DNA from: CAVSMC01 sp963728935 | GTDB lineage: Bacteria > Pseudomonadota > Gammaproteobacteria > Burkholderiales > Casimicrobiaceae | NCBI GenBank assembly: GCA_963728935.1 | Contig: CAVSMC010000002.1 | Location: forward strand, 1 to 64,000 | Direction: 5' to 3' | Length of the DNA stretch: 64,000 nucleotides | In this document: piece after piece, positions 15,703 through 25,238 of the stretch | Layout: each line of letters opens with the position of its first letter | Position numbering within the stretch: the first letter of the stretch is position 1 | The notes under the pieces: model-generated | The model's input: the letters and a program-made list of their open reading frames with translations, nothing else | What the model was told of the DNA's origin: nothing | Databases searched by the model: none | Position numbers and translations under genes: made by a program

Positions 15703-16361
15703 ACCCGCTCGATCTCGACGTCGCGCACTTGTTCGCCGGCGGGCTGGTACTGGTGAGCTTCATGCTGCTCTACCAGGACCGCATGTTCAGCCTGATCAAC
15801 GTGTTTGCGCTGCATGCGTTCATCGTTTCGCTGTCGGTCGCGTGGCAGGCGTACATCCAGAACGCGCCGCATCTGTACATCACCGCGGCGATCGCGCTCG
15901 TCGTCAAAGCGATCGTCATTCCGGTCGTGCTCCATCGCATCATCGTCGGGCTGGGCATTCATCGCGACATCGAAACGGTCGTCGGCATCGGCCAGATCAT
16001 GCTCGGGGGCATCAGCCTGGTCGCCCTGTCGATTCTCGTCATGCTGCCCGTGACGGCGGCAGCCGGCACGCTCGTGCGCGAGGACCTCGCGTTCGCGCTG
16101 TCGATCATCCTGCTCGGTCTGCTGATGATGGTGTCGCGGCGCAACGCCGTCGGTCAGGTGATCGGCTTCATGTCGATCGAGAACGGACTGATCCTCGCGG
16201 CCACCGGCGCGAAGGGCATGCCGCTGGTCGTCGAGATCAGCGTCGCGTTCTCGATCCTGATCGCGCTGATCGTGATCGGCATCTTCCTGTTCCGCATCCG
16301 CGAGCGCTTCGACACCGTCGACATGCATGCGCTCGATCGCTTCCGGGGAGAAAGATTGTAA
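15699..16361 (+). CDS. hyfE: HyfE-like membrane subunit
   Basis: A 220-residue hydrophobic protein with the HyfE/MnhC-NuoK-like pattern. Elements are YQDRMFSLINVFALHAFIVSLSVAWQ, HLYITAAIALVVKAIVIPVVLHR and VIGFMSIENGLILAATGAKGMPLVVE, the last carrying the conserved membrane glutamate. The start overlaps the hyfC stop (ATGA) and the stop overlaps the hyfF ATG by one base, indicating strict coupling. Confidence 0.9.
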   Translation: MNPLDLDVAHLFAGGLVLVSFMLLYQDRMFSLINVFALHAFIVSLSVAWQAYIQNAPHLYITAAIALVVKAIVIPVVLHRIIVGLGIHRDIETVVGIGQIMLGGISLVALSILVMLPVTAAAGTLVREDLAFALSIILLGLLMMVSRRNAVGQVIGFMSIENGLILAATGAKGMPLVVEISVAFSILIALIVIGIFLFRIRERFDTVDMHALDRFRGERL

Positions 16362-17806
16362 TGGACGTCGGCGCGCTCGTCGTCAAGGCGATCCTGATCG
16401 TTCCGGTGGTGAGCGCCGCGCTGCTCGCGCTACTGCCGGACGACCGGACGACCGCGCGGCTCAACGTCGTCGGCACGCTGCTCACGCTCGTCTGCGCGAT
16501 CGCGCTCTTCTTCGTGCGCCCCGAGACGACGCTCTTCCTGATCGTCGACGACGTCAACGTCGTGTTCATCGTGCTCAACACGTTCGTCGGCTTCACGACG
16601 AGCGTGTTCAGCGGCAGCTACATCGCGCACGAGCTCGAGATCGGACGCCTGACGCCCGTGTATCTGCGCTTCTACCACGCGATGTACCAGACGCTGATGT
16701 TCGCGATGAACCTCGCGCTGCTCGCCAACAACGTCGGGCTGATGTGGGTCGCGGTCGAGCTCGCGACGCTCACCACCGTGCTGATGGTCGGCATCTACCG
16801 CACGCACGAAGCGCTCGAGGCCGCGTGGAAGTATTTCATTCTCGGCAGCGTCGGCATCGCGCTCGCGCTGTTCGGCACCATCTTGGTCTATCTCGCCGCC
16901 GCCTCCGTGCTCGGCGAGGGCCTCGAAGCGATGGCGTGGAGCGTGCTGGTACAGAAAGCCGAAGGCTTCGACCCGGCGCTGTTGAACCTCGCGTTCGTTT
17001 TCCTGCTGCTGGGCTACGGCACCAAGGTCGGTCTCGCGCCGCTGCACGCGTGGCTGCCCGACGCGCACGCCGAAGGTCCGACGCCGATTTCGGCGGTGCT
17101 TTCCGGACTGCTGCTCAACGTCGCGCTGTTCGCCGTGCTGCGCTTCAAGATGGTGATGGCCGGTAACCCACAGGCGCTGGCGCCGGGACCGCTGATGATC
17201 GCGCTCGGCCTCGTGTCCGTCGTCTTCGCGTCGTTCATGCTGTATCGCCGCGACGACATCAAGCGGATGTTCGCGTACTCGTCGATCGAGCACATGGGCA
17301 TCATCAGCTTCGCCTTCGGCATGGGCGGGCCGCTCGCGAACTTCGCGGGCCTTCTGCACATGATCATGCACTCCCTCACGAAGTCGGCGATCTTTTTCGC
17401 CGTCGGACACATCGCGCAGGTCAAGGGTACGCAGAAGATGGCCGACATCCGCGGCCTCACGACGTCGCATCCGCTGCTCGGGTGGGGATTGATCCTCGGC
17501 GTGGTCGCGATCGTCGGGCTGCCGCCGATGGGCATCTTCATGAGCGAATTCCTGATCCTGACGTCGACGTTCTCGCGCGCGCCAGCGCTCGCGGTCGCGA
17601 TGGGCCTCGGTTTGCTGATCGCGCTGGGTGCGCTGCTCTATCGGCTGAACGGCCTCGCGTTCGGCGAAGCGCACGGCAGCCACGCGCTCGCCCGCGCGTC
17701 GTTCGTCCCGATGTTCACGCACCTCGGGCTCGTGCTCGTCGCGGGCATCTACCTTCCGACTCCGCTTGTCTCGTGGTTCCAGCACGTGGCGAGCCTGTTG
17801 CGATGA
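16361..17806 (+). CDS. hyfF: HyfF-like antiporter subunit
   Basis: A 481-residue second antiporter-type subunit (NuoN/MrpD family). It has the lysine-containing TKVGLAPLHAWLPDAHAEGPTPISA loop, the DIKRMFAYSSIEHMGI segment and the HMIMHSLTKSAIFFAVGHIA helix. With HyfB it gives the complex two putative ion channels. It overlaps hyfG by ATGA. Confidence 0.9.
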   Translation: MDVGALVVKAILIVPVVSAALLALLPDDRTTARLNVVGTLLTLVCAIALFFVRPETTLFLIVDDVNVVFIVLNTFVGFTTSVFSGSYIAHELEIGRLTPVYLRFYHAMYQTLMFAMNLALLANNVGLMWVAVELATLTTVLMVGIYRTHEALEAAWKYFILGSVGIALALFGTILVYLAAASVLGEGLEAMAWSVLVQKAEGFDPALLNLAFVFLLLGYGTKVGLAPLHAWLPDAHAEGPTPISAVLSGLLLNVALFAVLRFKMVMAGNPQALAPGPLMIALGLVSVVFASFMLYRRDDIKRMFAYSSIEHMGIISFAFGMGGPLANFAGLLHMIMHSLTKSAIFFAVGHIAQVKGTQKMADIRGLTTSHPLLGWGLILGVVAIVGLPPMGIFMSEFLILTSTFSRAPALAVAMGLGLLIALGALLYRLNGLAFGEAHGSHALARASFVPMFTHLGLVLVAGIYLPTPLVSWFQHVASLLR

Positions 17807-19326
17807 GCGAAGCGCGACCGGCTGCTGCAAGGCTGCGCGACGCGATCGCCGCCGGCGAGCGGATCGATTCACACGGGCCGTGGCCGCGGGTCGTCGTGCG
17901 CCGCGACACGTGGCAGTCCGCGACCGCCGCGTTGTCGAACGGCGCCTGGACCCTGCTCGGCTTGTGGGCGGAGCCTGCACAGGTCCACATGGCGCTCTTC
18001 GACGAGGAAGCGCGCGAGTTCGGCGTGCTGAGCATCGAATGCGATCACGGCCGCTTTCCATCGGTCGGCCGATCGCACGCGCCGGCGATTCGACTCGAGC
18101 GGGCGATCCGGGATCTGTGGAAGCTCGAGGCCGAAGGCCTTGGCGATACGCGCCCGTGGCTCGATCACGGCCGCTGGAAGCTCGTGACATCCGAGTCCGC
18201 GAAGCCTCCGACCGCCTACGCATTCCTGCCGGTCGAGGGGGAGAGCCTGCATCAGATTCCGGTCGGTCCGGTGCACGCCGGCATCATCGAGCCGGGTCAC
18301 TTCCGCTTCACCGCGAACGGCGAAGCGGTCGTGCGGCTGGAGGAGCGGTTGGGCTACGTGCACAAAGGCATCGAGAAGCTGATGACCGGTGCGCCGGTGG
18401 AACACGCGGCGAAGCTTGCCGGCCGCGTGTCGGGCGACAGCACGGTCGCGTACGCGATCGCATTTGCCCGCGCCGTCGAAGCGGCGCACGACGTGATCGT
18501 GCCGCAGCACGCCCAATGGCTGCGCGCGTTGATGGCCGAGCTCGAACGACTTGCGAACCACTTCGGCGACATCGGCGCGATCTGCAACGACGCCGCGTTC
18601 GCGATGATGCACGCGCACTGCGGCCATTTGCGCGAGCTCGTGCTACGCGCGGCCGACCATTGCTTCGGTCACCGCTTGATGATGGATCGCGTGATCCCCG
18701 GCGGCGTCGCGCGCGATCTGCCGAGCGACGGTGCGGCCGCGTTGAGCGCGTTGCTCGCCGAGATTCGCCGCCGCTTTCCCGAGCTCGTCGAGCTCTACGA
18801 CAACACGGCGTCGCTGCAGGACCGCACCGTCGGCACCGGCGTGCTGTCGGCGACCCTCGCGCAACGTTTCGGCTGCGGCGGGTACGTCGGTCGTGCGTCG
18901 GGCAGGCGCTTCGATGCGAGGCGCACGCCGGGGTATGCGCCGTATGACGCGCTCGACTTCGAAGTGCCCGTGCACGAAGACGGCGACGTCAACGCGCGCG
19001 TGTGGATCCGCATCCGCGAAGTCGAGCAGAGCATGTCGCTCATCGACGAGATCCTGAAGCGGCTGCCCGCGGGGCCGGTCGCTTCGGCTATGGCGTTGCA
19101 CGCGAGCGAATCACGCGAAGGCGTAGCACTCGTCGAAGGCTTTCGCGGCGACGTGCTCGTTTGGGTGCGAACCGCGCGCGACGGAACGATCGAGCGCTGC
19201 CATCTGCGCGATCCGTCGTGGTTCCAGTGGCCGCTGCTCGAAGCCGTGATCGAGGGCAACATCGTCGCCGACTTCCCGTTGTGCAACAAGTCGTTCAACT
19301 GCTCGTACTCCGGCCATGACCTGTAG
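17803..19326 (+). CDS. hyfG: HyfG-like large subunit lacking nickel ligands
   Basis: A 507-residue fusion of a NuoC-like N-terminal part (to about residue 160) and a NuoD/hydrogenase-large-subunit-like part. In [NiFe] hydrogenases the first motif is RxCGxC; here it reads RVSGDS (residues 208-213), with Ser at both cysteine positions. At the C-terminus (NCSYSGHDL) only Cys500 remains, and the second position is Ser503. Binding of a Ni-Fe site is therefore unlikely. The protein fits energy-converting hydrogenase-related (Ehr) complexes, whose substrate is unknown. Confidence 0.85.
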   Translation: MSEARPAAARLRDAIAAGERIDSHGPWPRVVVRRDTWQSATAALSNGAWTLLGLWAEPAQVHMALFDEEAREFGVLSIECDHGRFPSVGRSHAPAIRLERAIRDLWKLEAEGLGDTRPWLDHGRWKLVTSESAKPPTAYAFLPVEGESLHQIPVGPVHAGIIEPGHFRFTANGEAVVRLEERLGYVHKGIEKLMTGAPVEHAAKLAGRVSGDSTVAYAIAFARAVEAAHDVIVPQHAQWLRALMAELERLANHFGDIGAICNDAAFAMMHAHCGHLRELVLRAADHCFGHRLMMDRVIPGGVARDLPSDGAAALSALLAEIRRRFPELVELYDNTASLQDRTVGTGVLSATLAQRFGCGGYVGRASGRRFDARRTPGYAPYDALDFEVPVHEDGDVNARVWIRIREVEQSMSLIDEILKRLPAGPVASAMALHASESREGVALVEGFRGDVLVWVRTARDGTIERCHLRDPSWFQWPLLEAVIEGNIVADFPLCNKSFNCSYSGHDL

Positions 19327-19337
19327 CGGGACCGCGT

Positions 19338-19853
19338 ATGCGTAGGATGCTGTTCAAGAGCCTCGTGCACGGGCCGCTCACCGAGCTGTCGCCCGGCGCG
19401 GACGAAGCGGCGCTCGCCGAGCTCGCGAGCGACGTCGATCGCGCGGCGCGGCTGCGCCTCGGCCGAACGCTGTCCATTCGCGAGGTCGACGCCGGATCGT
19501 GCAACGGCTGCGAGCTCGAGATCCACGCGCTCAACAACATCGTCTACGACCTCGAGCGGTTCGGATTCCGCTTCGTCGCCTCGCCGCGTCACGCCGACGT
19601 CCTGCTGGTGACCGGTCCGGTCACCACGAACATGCGCGAAGCGCTCGAGCGGACCTACGCCGCGACGCCGGCGCCGAAGTGGGTCGTCGCCGTCGGCGAT
19701 TGCGCGCGCGACGGCGGATTGTTCGCCACAAGTTATGCCTGCGAGGGCGGAGTTTCGGCCGTGTTGCCCGTCGACCTCCACGTCGCCGGTTGCCCACCGT
19801 CGCCGGTTGCGCTTCTCAAGGGATTGCTCGCGCTGCTCGAGACGGTAGCGTGA
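19338..19853 (+). CDS. hyfI: HyfI-like small Fe-S subunit (NuoB family)
   Basis: A 171-residue NuoB/HycG-type protein. Cys55 and Cys58 (GSCNGCELE), Cys122 (GDCARDGG) and Cys152 (GCPPSP) form the expected set for the proximal [4Fe-4S] cluster, so electron transfer capacity is kept although the large subunit lacks its metal ligands. It is last in the operon, 11 bases after hyfG. No HyfA/HyfH ferredoxin-type subunit, formate dehydrogenase or hyp maturation gene is adjacent. Confidence 0.9.
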   Translation: MRRMLFKSLVHGPLTELSPGADEAALAELASDVDRAARLRLGRTLSIREVDAGSCNGCELEIHALNNIVYDLERFGFRFVASPRHADVLLVTGPVTTNMREALERTYAATPAPKWVVAVGDCARDGGLFATSYACEGGVSAVLPVDLHVAGCPPSPVALLKGLLALLETVA

Positions 19854-20035
19854 AGCGTCGCGCCGGCGGATCGATCGATCCCGCCCGGACCAATCCTGTC
19901 GGGCCGCTTTACATGGTTGGGGTGGTAACGCTCTGAGCGGCGCGCATTGCGTTTGTTTTCACTGCCCAATCTGCGTGCGGGCACTACTTTTGCTCCCGGA
20001 CATCTTGTGGGCCACAATTTGTAAGGAGTCAAACC

Positions 20036-20935
20036 ATGCGCGTCCAATCCGCCGCCGTTCCACGCCGAGCGGGGCCGCCGATCGCATCGTTCGCGATCTC
20101 GATGTTGTGGGCAGCAGTCAGTTGGGCTACGCCCTTCTCGTTCAGCACGGGCGATACGGACGGTAGGATCGCCACGGCTTCGCGGCCAGACATCGGTGTG
20201 TTCGAAATCGAGTCGGCGGATGATTTCATTCTGACGAACTCCACGTTCATCAAGCATGCGACGTTCACGGGATTGCTCACCGGCGGCGCAACGACCGCCG
20301 ACATCGGCGACGTGGTCGTCGAGATCTATCGTGTCTTCCCTCTCGATTCCGACGTCGGGCGGACGTCCGGCGCGCCGATTTTTTCGACTCCGGAGGTTCC
20401 GACGCGGGTCAACTCGCCGTCGGACGTCGCGTTCGACTCGCGAGAATCGAGCATCGCGGGAGACCTGGCAGTTGCGGCGGCCGAGCTCAGCCCCACGTTT
20501 ACCGCACTCAATTCGGTACAACCGGGCGGCATTCACGCCAAGCCCGGTCAAACCACCGGCGGCGACGGTGCGGTGACGGGCGAGGAAGTACTTTTCAGCG
20601 TCGATTTCAGCAGGCCGTTCCGGCTGCCTGCGGGCCACTATTTCTTCATCCCGCAGGTCGAAGTCAGCGGCGGAGACTTCCTGTGGCTGTCGGCGCCCAA
20701 GCCGATCGTTGCGCCGGGTACGCCGTTCTTACCCGACCTGCAAAGCTGGACGCGCGATGCGTTTCTGGATCCCGATTGGCTGCGCATAGGCACCGACATC
20801 GTCGGCGGCACGCCCGCGCCGACGTTCAACGCCGCGTTTACGCTGGCCGGTGCGGTGCCGGAACCCGGAACGCTCGTACTCGTCGGTGTGGCTCTGGTCG
20901 CCGTCTGGTGGCGTTGGCGCAATCGATCGGGTTAG
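20036..20935 (+). CDS. PEP-CTERM sorting domain protein
   Basis: A 299-residue exported protein with an N-terminal signal (IASFAISMLWAAVSWA). It ends in the PEP-CTERM signature: VPEPGT, a short hydrophobic helix and the basic tail WWRWRNRS. Such tails are recognised by an exosortase/EpsH system and link to extracellular polysaccharide. The middle has no recognisable domain. GGAG lies seven bases before the ATG. No exosortase gene is in the window. Confidence 0.88.
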   Translation: MRVQSAAVPRRAGPPIASFAISMLWAAVSWATPFSFSTGDTDGRIATASRPDIGVFEIESADDFILTNSTFIKHATFTGLLTGGATTADIGDVVVEIYRVFPLDSDVGRTSGAPIFSTPEVPTRVNSPSDVAFDSRESSIAGDLAVAAAELSPTFTALNSVQPGGIHAKPGQTTGGDGAVTGEEVLFSVDFSRPFRLPAGHYFFIPQVEVSGGDFLWLSAPKPIVAPGTPFLPDLQSWTRDAFLDPDWLRIGTDIVGGTPAPTFNAAFTLAGAVPEPGTLVLVGVALVAVWWRWRNRSG

Positions 20936-20990
20936 TCGACGACCGCAAAGTTGATGGCTGGAAGCTCCGCCGGCGTCGCCGCGCACGCTT

Positions 20991-22247
20991 TCAGTCGGCG
21001 AGCTCCGCCAGCCGCCGCTCGAGGAACCGCCGCTCGGGCTCGCCGCGCGTGAGCGCGAGCGCGCGCGTGTAGGCATCGCGCGCTTGTTGCGTCCTGCCCA
21101 GGCGGCGGCACATGTCGGCGCGCGCTGCGTGCGCGAGCCGATAGTCGGCGAGATCGCCGCGCGCGAGGATTGCGTCGATCAACGCGAGCCCGGCTTGCGG
21201 CCCGTCACGCATCGCCACGGCGACCGCGCGATTGAGCTCGACCACCGGCGACGGATCGGTGCGTAGCAGCACGTCGTAGAGACCGGCGATCTCGTTCCAG
21301 TCGGTCGCCTCGGCAGTCGGCGCGTTCGCGTGAACGGCGGCGATCGCCGCCTGCAGCGCGTAAGGTCCGAAACGGTGCGTCGCGAGCGCGCGTTCGACGA
21401 GCGCGGACCCTTCGGCGATCTGATCGCGATTCCAGCGCGAGCGGTCCTGATCGTTCAACAGGATCAATTCGCCCGACGCCGATGCGCGCGCCATGCGCCG
21501 CGATTCGTGCAGCAGCATCAGCGCGAGCAGACCGATTGCTTCGGGCTCGGGCAGCAATTCGACGAGCAGGCGCCCCAGGCGTATCGCCTCGGCGGACAGG
21601 TCGACCCGCGTGAGCGAGCTGCCCGAGGACGCCGAATAGCCTTCGTTGAACACGAGGTAGATCACGCGAAGCACGCTGTCGAGTCGCTGCGGCAACTCGG
21701 CGGGCTCCGGCACCTGATACGGGATGCGCGCGTCGCGAATCTTCGCCTTCGCGCGCACGATGCGCTGCGCGAGCGTCGGTGCAGCGCTCAGGAACGCCTG
21801 CGCGATCTCCTCGGTGGTGAGACCGCACACTTCGCGCAGTGTCAGCGCGACCTGCGCGTCGGCGGCAAGCGCCGGGTGGCAGCACGTGAAGACCAGGCGC
21901 AGCCGATCGTCTTCGATGCTTTCGTCGTCGTCGCCGGGCAGCGGCGACTCGTCCGGAATCGACTCGACGTGCTCGGCGAAATCCTCGATCGAGTCGAACT
22001 TCGCCCGCCGACGTATGCCGTCGATCGCCTTGAAGCGGCCGGCCGACACGAGCCACGCGCGCGGATTGCCGGGCACGCCGACGCGCGGCCATTGCTCGAG
22101 CGCCGCACGGAACGCTTCGTGCAGCGCCTCCTCGGCGAGATCGAAGTCGCCGAGCAGACGGATCAGCGTCGCGAAAACGCGCCGCGATTCGGCACGGTAG
22201 ATCTCACCGGCAATCGCGTGCACGCTCGCCGTCGATTGCTCGCTCAT
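20991..22247 (-). CDS. ECF sigma factor with TPR-like C-terminal extension
   Basis: A 418-residue sigma factor. Region 2 (RRVFATLIRLLGDFDLAEEALHEAF) and region 4 (LTLREVCGLTTEEIAQAFL) lie in the first 190 residues. They are followed by DUF6596 (LRVIYLVFNEGYSASSG) and a helical repeat tail (LYDVLLRTDPSPVVELNRAVAVAM). This is the ECF42-type architecture, normally found with a DGPF/YCII-like gene; none is adjacent here. The C-terminal extension is thought to regulate activity. Confidence 0.9.
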   Translation of the reverse strand: MSEQSTASVHAIAGEIYRAESRRVFATLIRLLGDFDLAEEALHEAFRAALEQWPRVGVPGNPRAWLVSAGRFKAIDGIRRRAKFDSIEDFAEHVESIPDESPLPGDDDESIEDDRLRLVFTCCHPALAADAQVALTLREVCGLTTEEIAQAFLSAAPTLAQRIVRAKAKIRDARIPYQVPEPAELPQRLDSVLRVIYLVFNEGYSASSGSSLTRVDLSAEAIRLGRLLVELLPEPEAIGLLALMLLHESRRMARASASGELILLNDQDRSRWNRDQIAEGSALVERALATHRFGPYALQAAIAAVHANAPTAEATDWNEIAGLYDVLLRTDPSPVVELNRAVAVAMRDGPQAGLALIDAILARGDLADYRLAHAARADMCRRLGRTQQARDAYTRALALTRGEPERRFLERRLAELAD

Positions 22248-22259
22248 CCCGGAATCGTA

Positions 22260-23417
<1,158 letters not shown>

Positions 23418-23527
23418 GGTCGGTCTCCGGTCGGAACGATGGCCGCGGTCGCGTCGCGGCCATCAGCGCCGTTTGACCGCGAGCGCGCATCAAAGTCCCT
23501 GCGGGGTGGTGTCCGGCTTGGGCCGGT

Positions 23528-23905
23528 TCAAAGCACTCGCCTGAGCAGCCCGACGCCCGAAACGACGAGTAATGCGCTCACGACCACCTGAAATTGCTTC
23601 CCGCTTCGCTCGAACACCGCGAGGCCGCCGATCGCGCCCGACAGCGCGAACGCTACGAAGCTCAACGCTTGCGCGTCGCCCATGTTCGTCGGCGCCTGCC
23701 ACCGCAGACAACCGATGGTCACGAATTGTACGACCAGGATGTACGGCTGGTAGACCGCTCGGCTGTTGCGATCGCCGTGCCGAACAGGGTCGACGCACCG
23801 TCGCGACCGTGCGCGAGCACTTTCGCGAACCCCGCGAATTCGACGATCGACCGGAATGCCAGCGCGACCAGCAGCGAGCGCCCCACGTCGGGTCGGCCGA
23901 GCCAC
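23528..23905 (-). pseudogene. Frameshifted C-terminal relic of a TauE/SafE permease
   Basis: One frame carries IVEFAGFAKVLAHG, and a second carries AVYQPYILVVQFVTIG and the terminal GLAVFERSGKQFQVVVSALL. Together they match the C-terminal half of TauE/SafE-type permeases, with a frameshift near 23770. The same sequence type occurs intact at the right edge of the window (63739 onward). No start codon or N-terminal half is present. Confidence 0.65.
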
Positions 23906-23973
23906 TACGCAACGGCCGTGAATGCCGATTCAACCGCCGGCCGGGCGCGCATCGCCGGCCCTCCCACGCGTTG

Positions 23974-24426
23974 CTAGCGCGCGGCCGGACGCGCCGTCGA
24001 CGGCGCTGGACGCTGCTTCACGTTGAAGAAGATGTTGCACGCGAATGCGATGACGCCGCCGGCGGCCATGAACTCGGAGGCCGCGAGGATCGGCACCACG
24101 TCGCGATGGCCGAGCAGCAACAGGCACAACGAACCCATCATGATCGGCAGCGCCGTGTTGTGCAGCCAGAAATGGATCACCGCGAGCCGGCTCTTCGCCG
24201 CATCGGGAAATACGCTGTAGATAAGTCCTGCGAGCGCAAGCGTCGCCCACCCGAGCAGATTCAAATGCGCATGCACGGGACGCAGCAGGAAGTTCTCGCT
24301 CGCGCCCATCGCGATACCCAAGCTGATACCGATCATCAGATAGACGACCGCGAGCTTGAGCCACACGGTCGCCGACGGTGCGAACGAGATCGCGACGGGA
24401 GGGTTGGCGCTGTTTGCGTATTCCAT
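23974..24426 (-). CDS. Small heme-copper oxidase subunit I-like membrane protein
   Basis: A 150-residue protein starting at ATG 24426 (AGGAG six bases upstream). It has four membrane helices and conserved histidine contexts (RPVHAHLNLLGWATLALAG and VIHFWLHNTALPIMMGS). These resemble a four-helix portion of cytochrome oxidase subunit I. Stand-alone proteins of this type are common in proteobacteria and may bind heme; their role is unclear. Confidence 0.75.
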   Translation of the reverse strand: MEYANSANPPVAISFAPSATVWLKLAVVYLMIGISLGIAMGASENFLLRPVHAHLNLLGWATLALAGLIYSVFPDAAKSRLAVIHFWLHNTALPIMMGSLCLLLLGHRDVVPILAASEFMAAGGVIAFACNIFFNVKQRPAPSTARPAAR

Positions 24427-24477
24427 GACGTTCTCCTGAAAGATGGACGGCTCACCTACCACTGCGTGCGATGACGC

Positions 24478-24792
24478 CTACGCTGCCTGCGCCATTGCGA
24501 AGATCTCGATGCCTTGGCGGCGCGCTTCGCGGCCGCGCCAAACCGACGCCGCTCGGCCGTTGGGATGCACGACGCGGACGAACTCCTTGCGCGGCGTCGC
24601 GGTGCGATGCGCGGCAACCACGTGCAACCGCGACGGCTTCGCGAAGCTGAACTTGTGCCGGCGCTCGTAGAGCAGCAGCAGCAGCGCGAAGAGCGTCCCG
24701 CCGGGCAGCAGGATCTCGACCAGCAAGTACGGAACCGACTTCTGCAGCACCAATCCGCACCCCTTCAAACTCGCCACGACGTTCGCCTTCAC
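24478..24792 (-). CDS. Hypothetical single-span membrane protein
   Basis: A 104-residue frame starting at GTG 24792 behind AAGGG. One strong membrane helix (VEILLPGGTLFALLLLLYERR) is followed by a basic, Arg-rich tail. No family recognised. It lies 51 bp upstream of the oxidase-like gene on the same strand, so it may be co-transcribed with it. Confidence 0.55.
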   Translation of the reverse strand: MKANVVASLKGCGLVLQKSVPYLLVEILLPGGTLFALLLLLYERRHKFSFAKPSRLHVVAAHRTATPRKEFVRVVHPNGRAASVWRGREARRQGIEIFAMAQAA

Positions 24793-25115
24793 GGTGATGC
24801 CCTTTCGCTCGCCAAGCCGAGCCGCGTAACAGTGGGCTCGGAACAGGCGGCAGTCTGCAGGCGAGCGTCTTGCCGATGGCTGACGCATTCGTGTTCGGTC
24901 ACGCGCAGTCGGTCGCGTCGCGTCGCCAAAGGTCGCCGGCGCGCTAACGGATTGTCGGAAAAGGTTTTTTCAGCCGAGCCCCGTTGGGCACGCGGGGCGG
25001 GAAACGGGCACAACGCCGCTTGGAATGGAATCCACGCCGCGGGCTTACACGGCGACTTACCGATTGCTTACCGATCGCTTGCTGACGGCGAAGGGCGATG
25101 CGCCCCGCCGAGCGG

Positions 25116-25220
25116 TCAGACGGCTTCGATCAACAGCAAGCCGTCGACGGCGCTGACCGCGCCGGAGACGATCGCGAGCAACAGTGCGACGCGAGCGGCG
25201 AAGCGCGTGAAGGCGTTCAC
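25116..25220 (-). CDS. Possible 34-residue membrane peptide downstream of the cardiolipin-synthase-like gene
   Basis: A GTG frame begins 18 bp after the stop of the phospholipase-D-like gene. It encodes one hydrophobic helix (VALLLAIVSGAVSAV) with a basic start (NAFTRFAAR). No database comparison is possible here; only composition and position support it. The rest of 24793-25238 shows no gene. Confidence 0.3.
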   Translation of the reverse strand: MNAFTRFAARVALLLAIVSGAVSAVDGLLLIEAV

Positions 25221-25238
25221 CGGCCCGGGACGATCGCC

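Noticed and set aside
12317..18223. Very long open frames on the minus strand opposite the hyf-like operon (12317-14581 and 16430-18223).
   Set aside because: They are Arg/His-rich, have no domains and lie antisense to well-conserved membrane subunit genes; long antisense frames are expected at this GC content.
24950..25010. GC-rich hairpin near a T-run as a rho-independent terminator.
   Set aside because: The T-run precedes rather than follows the stem for the relevant strand, so it does not have terminator geometry.
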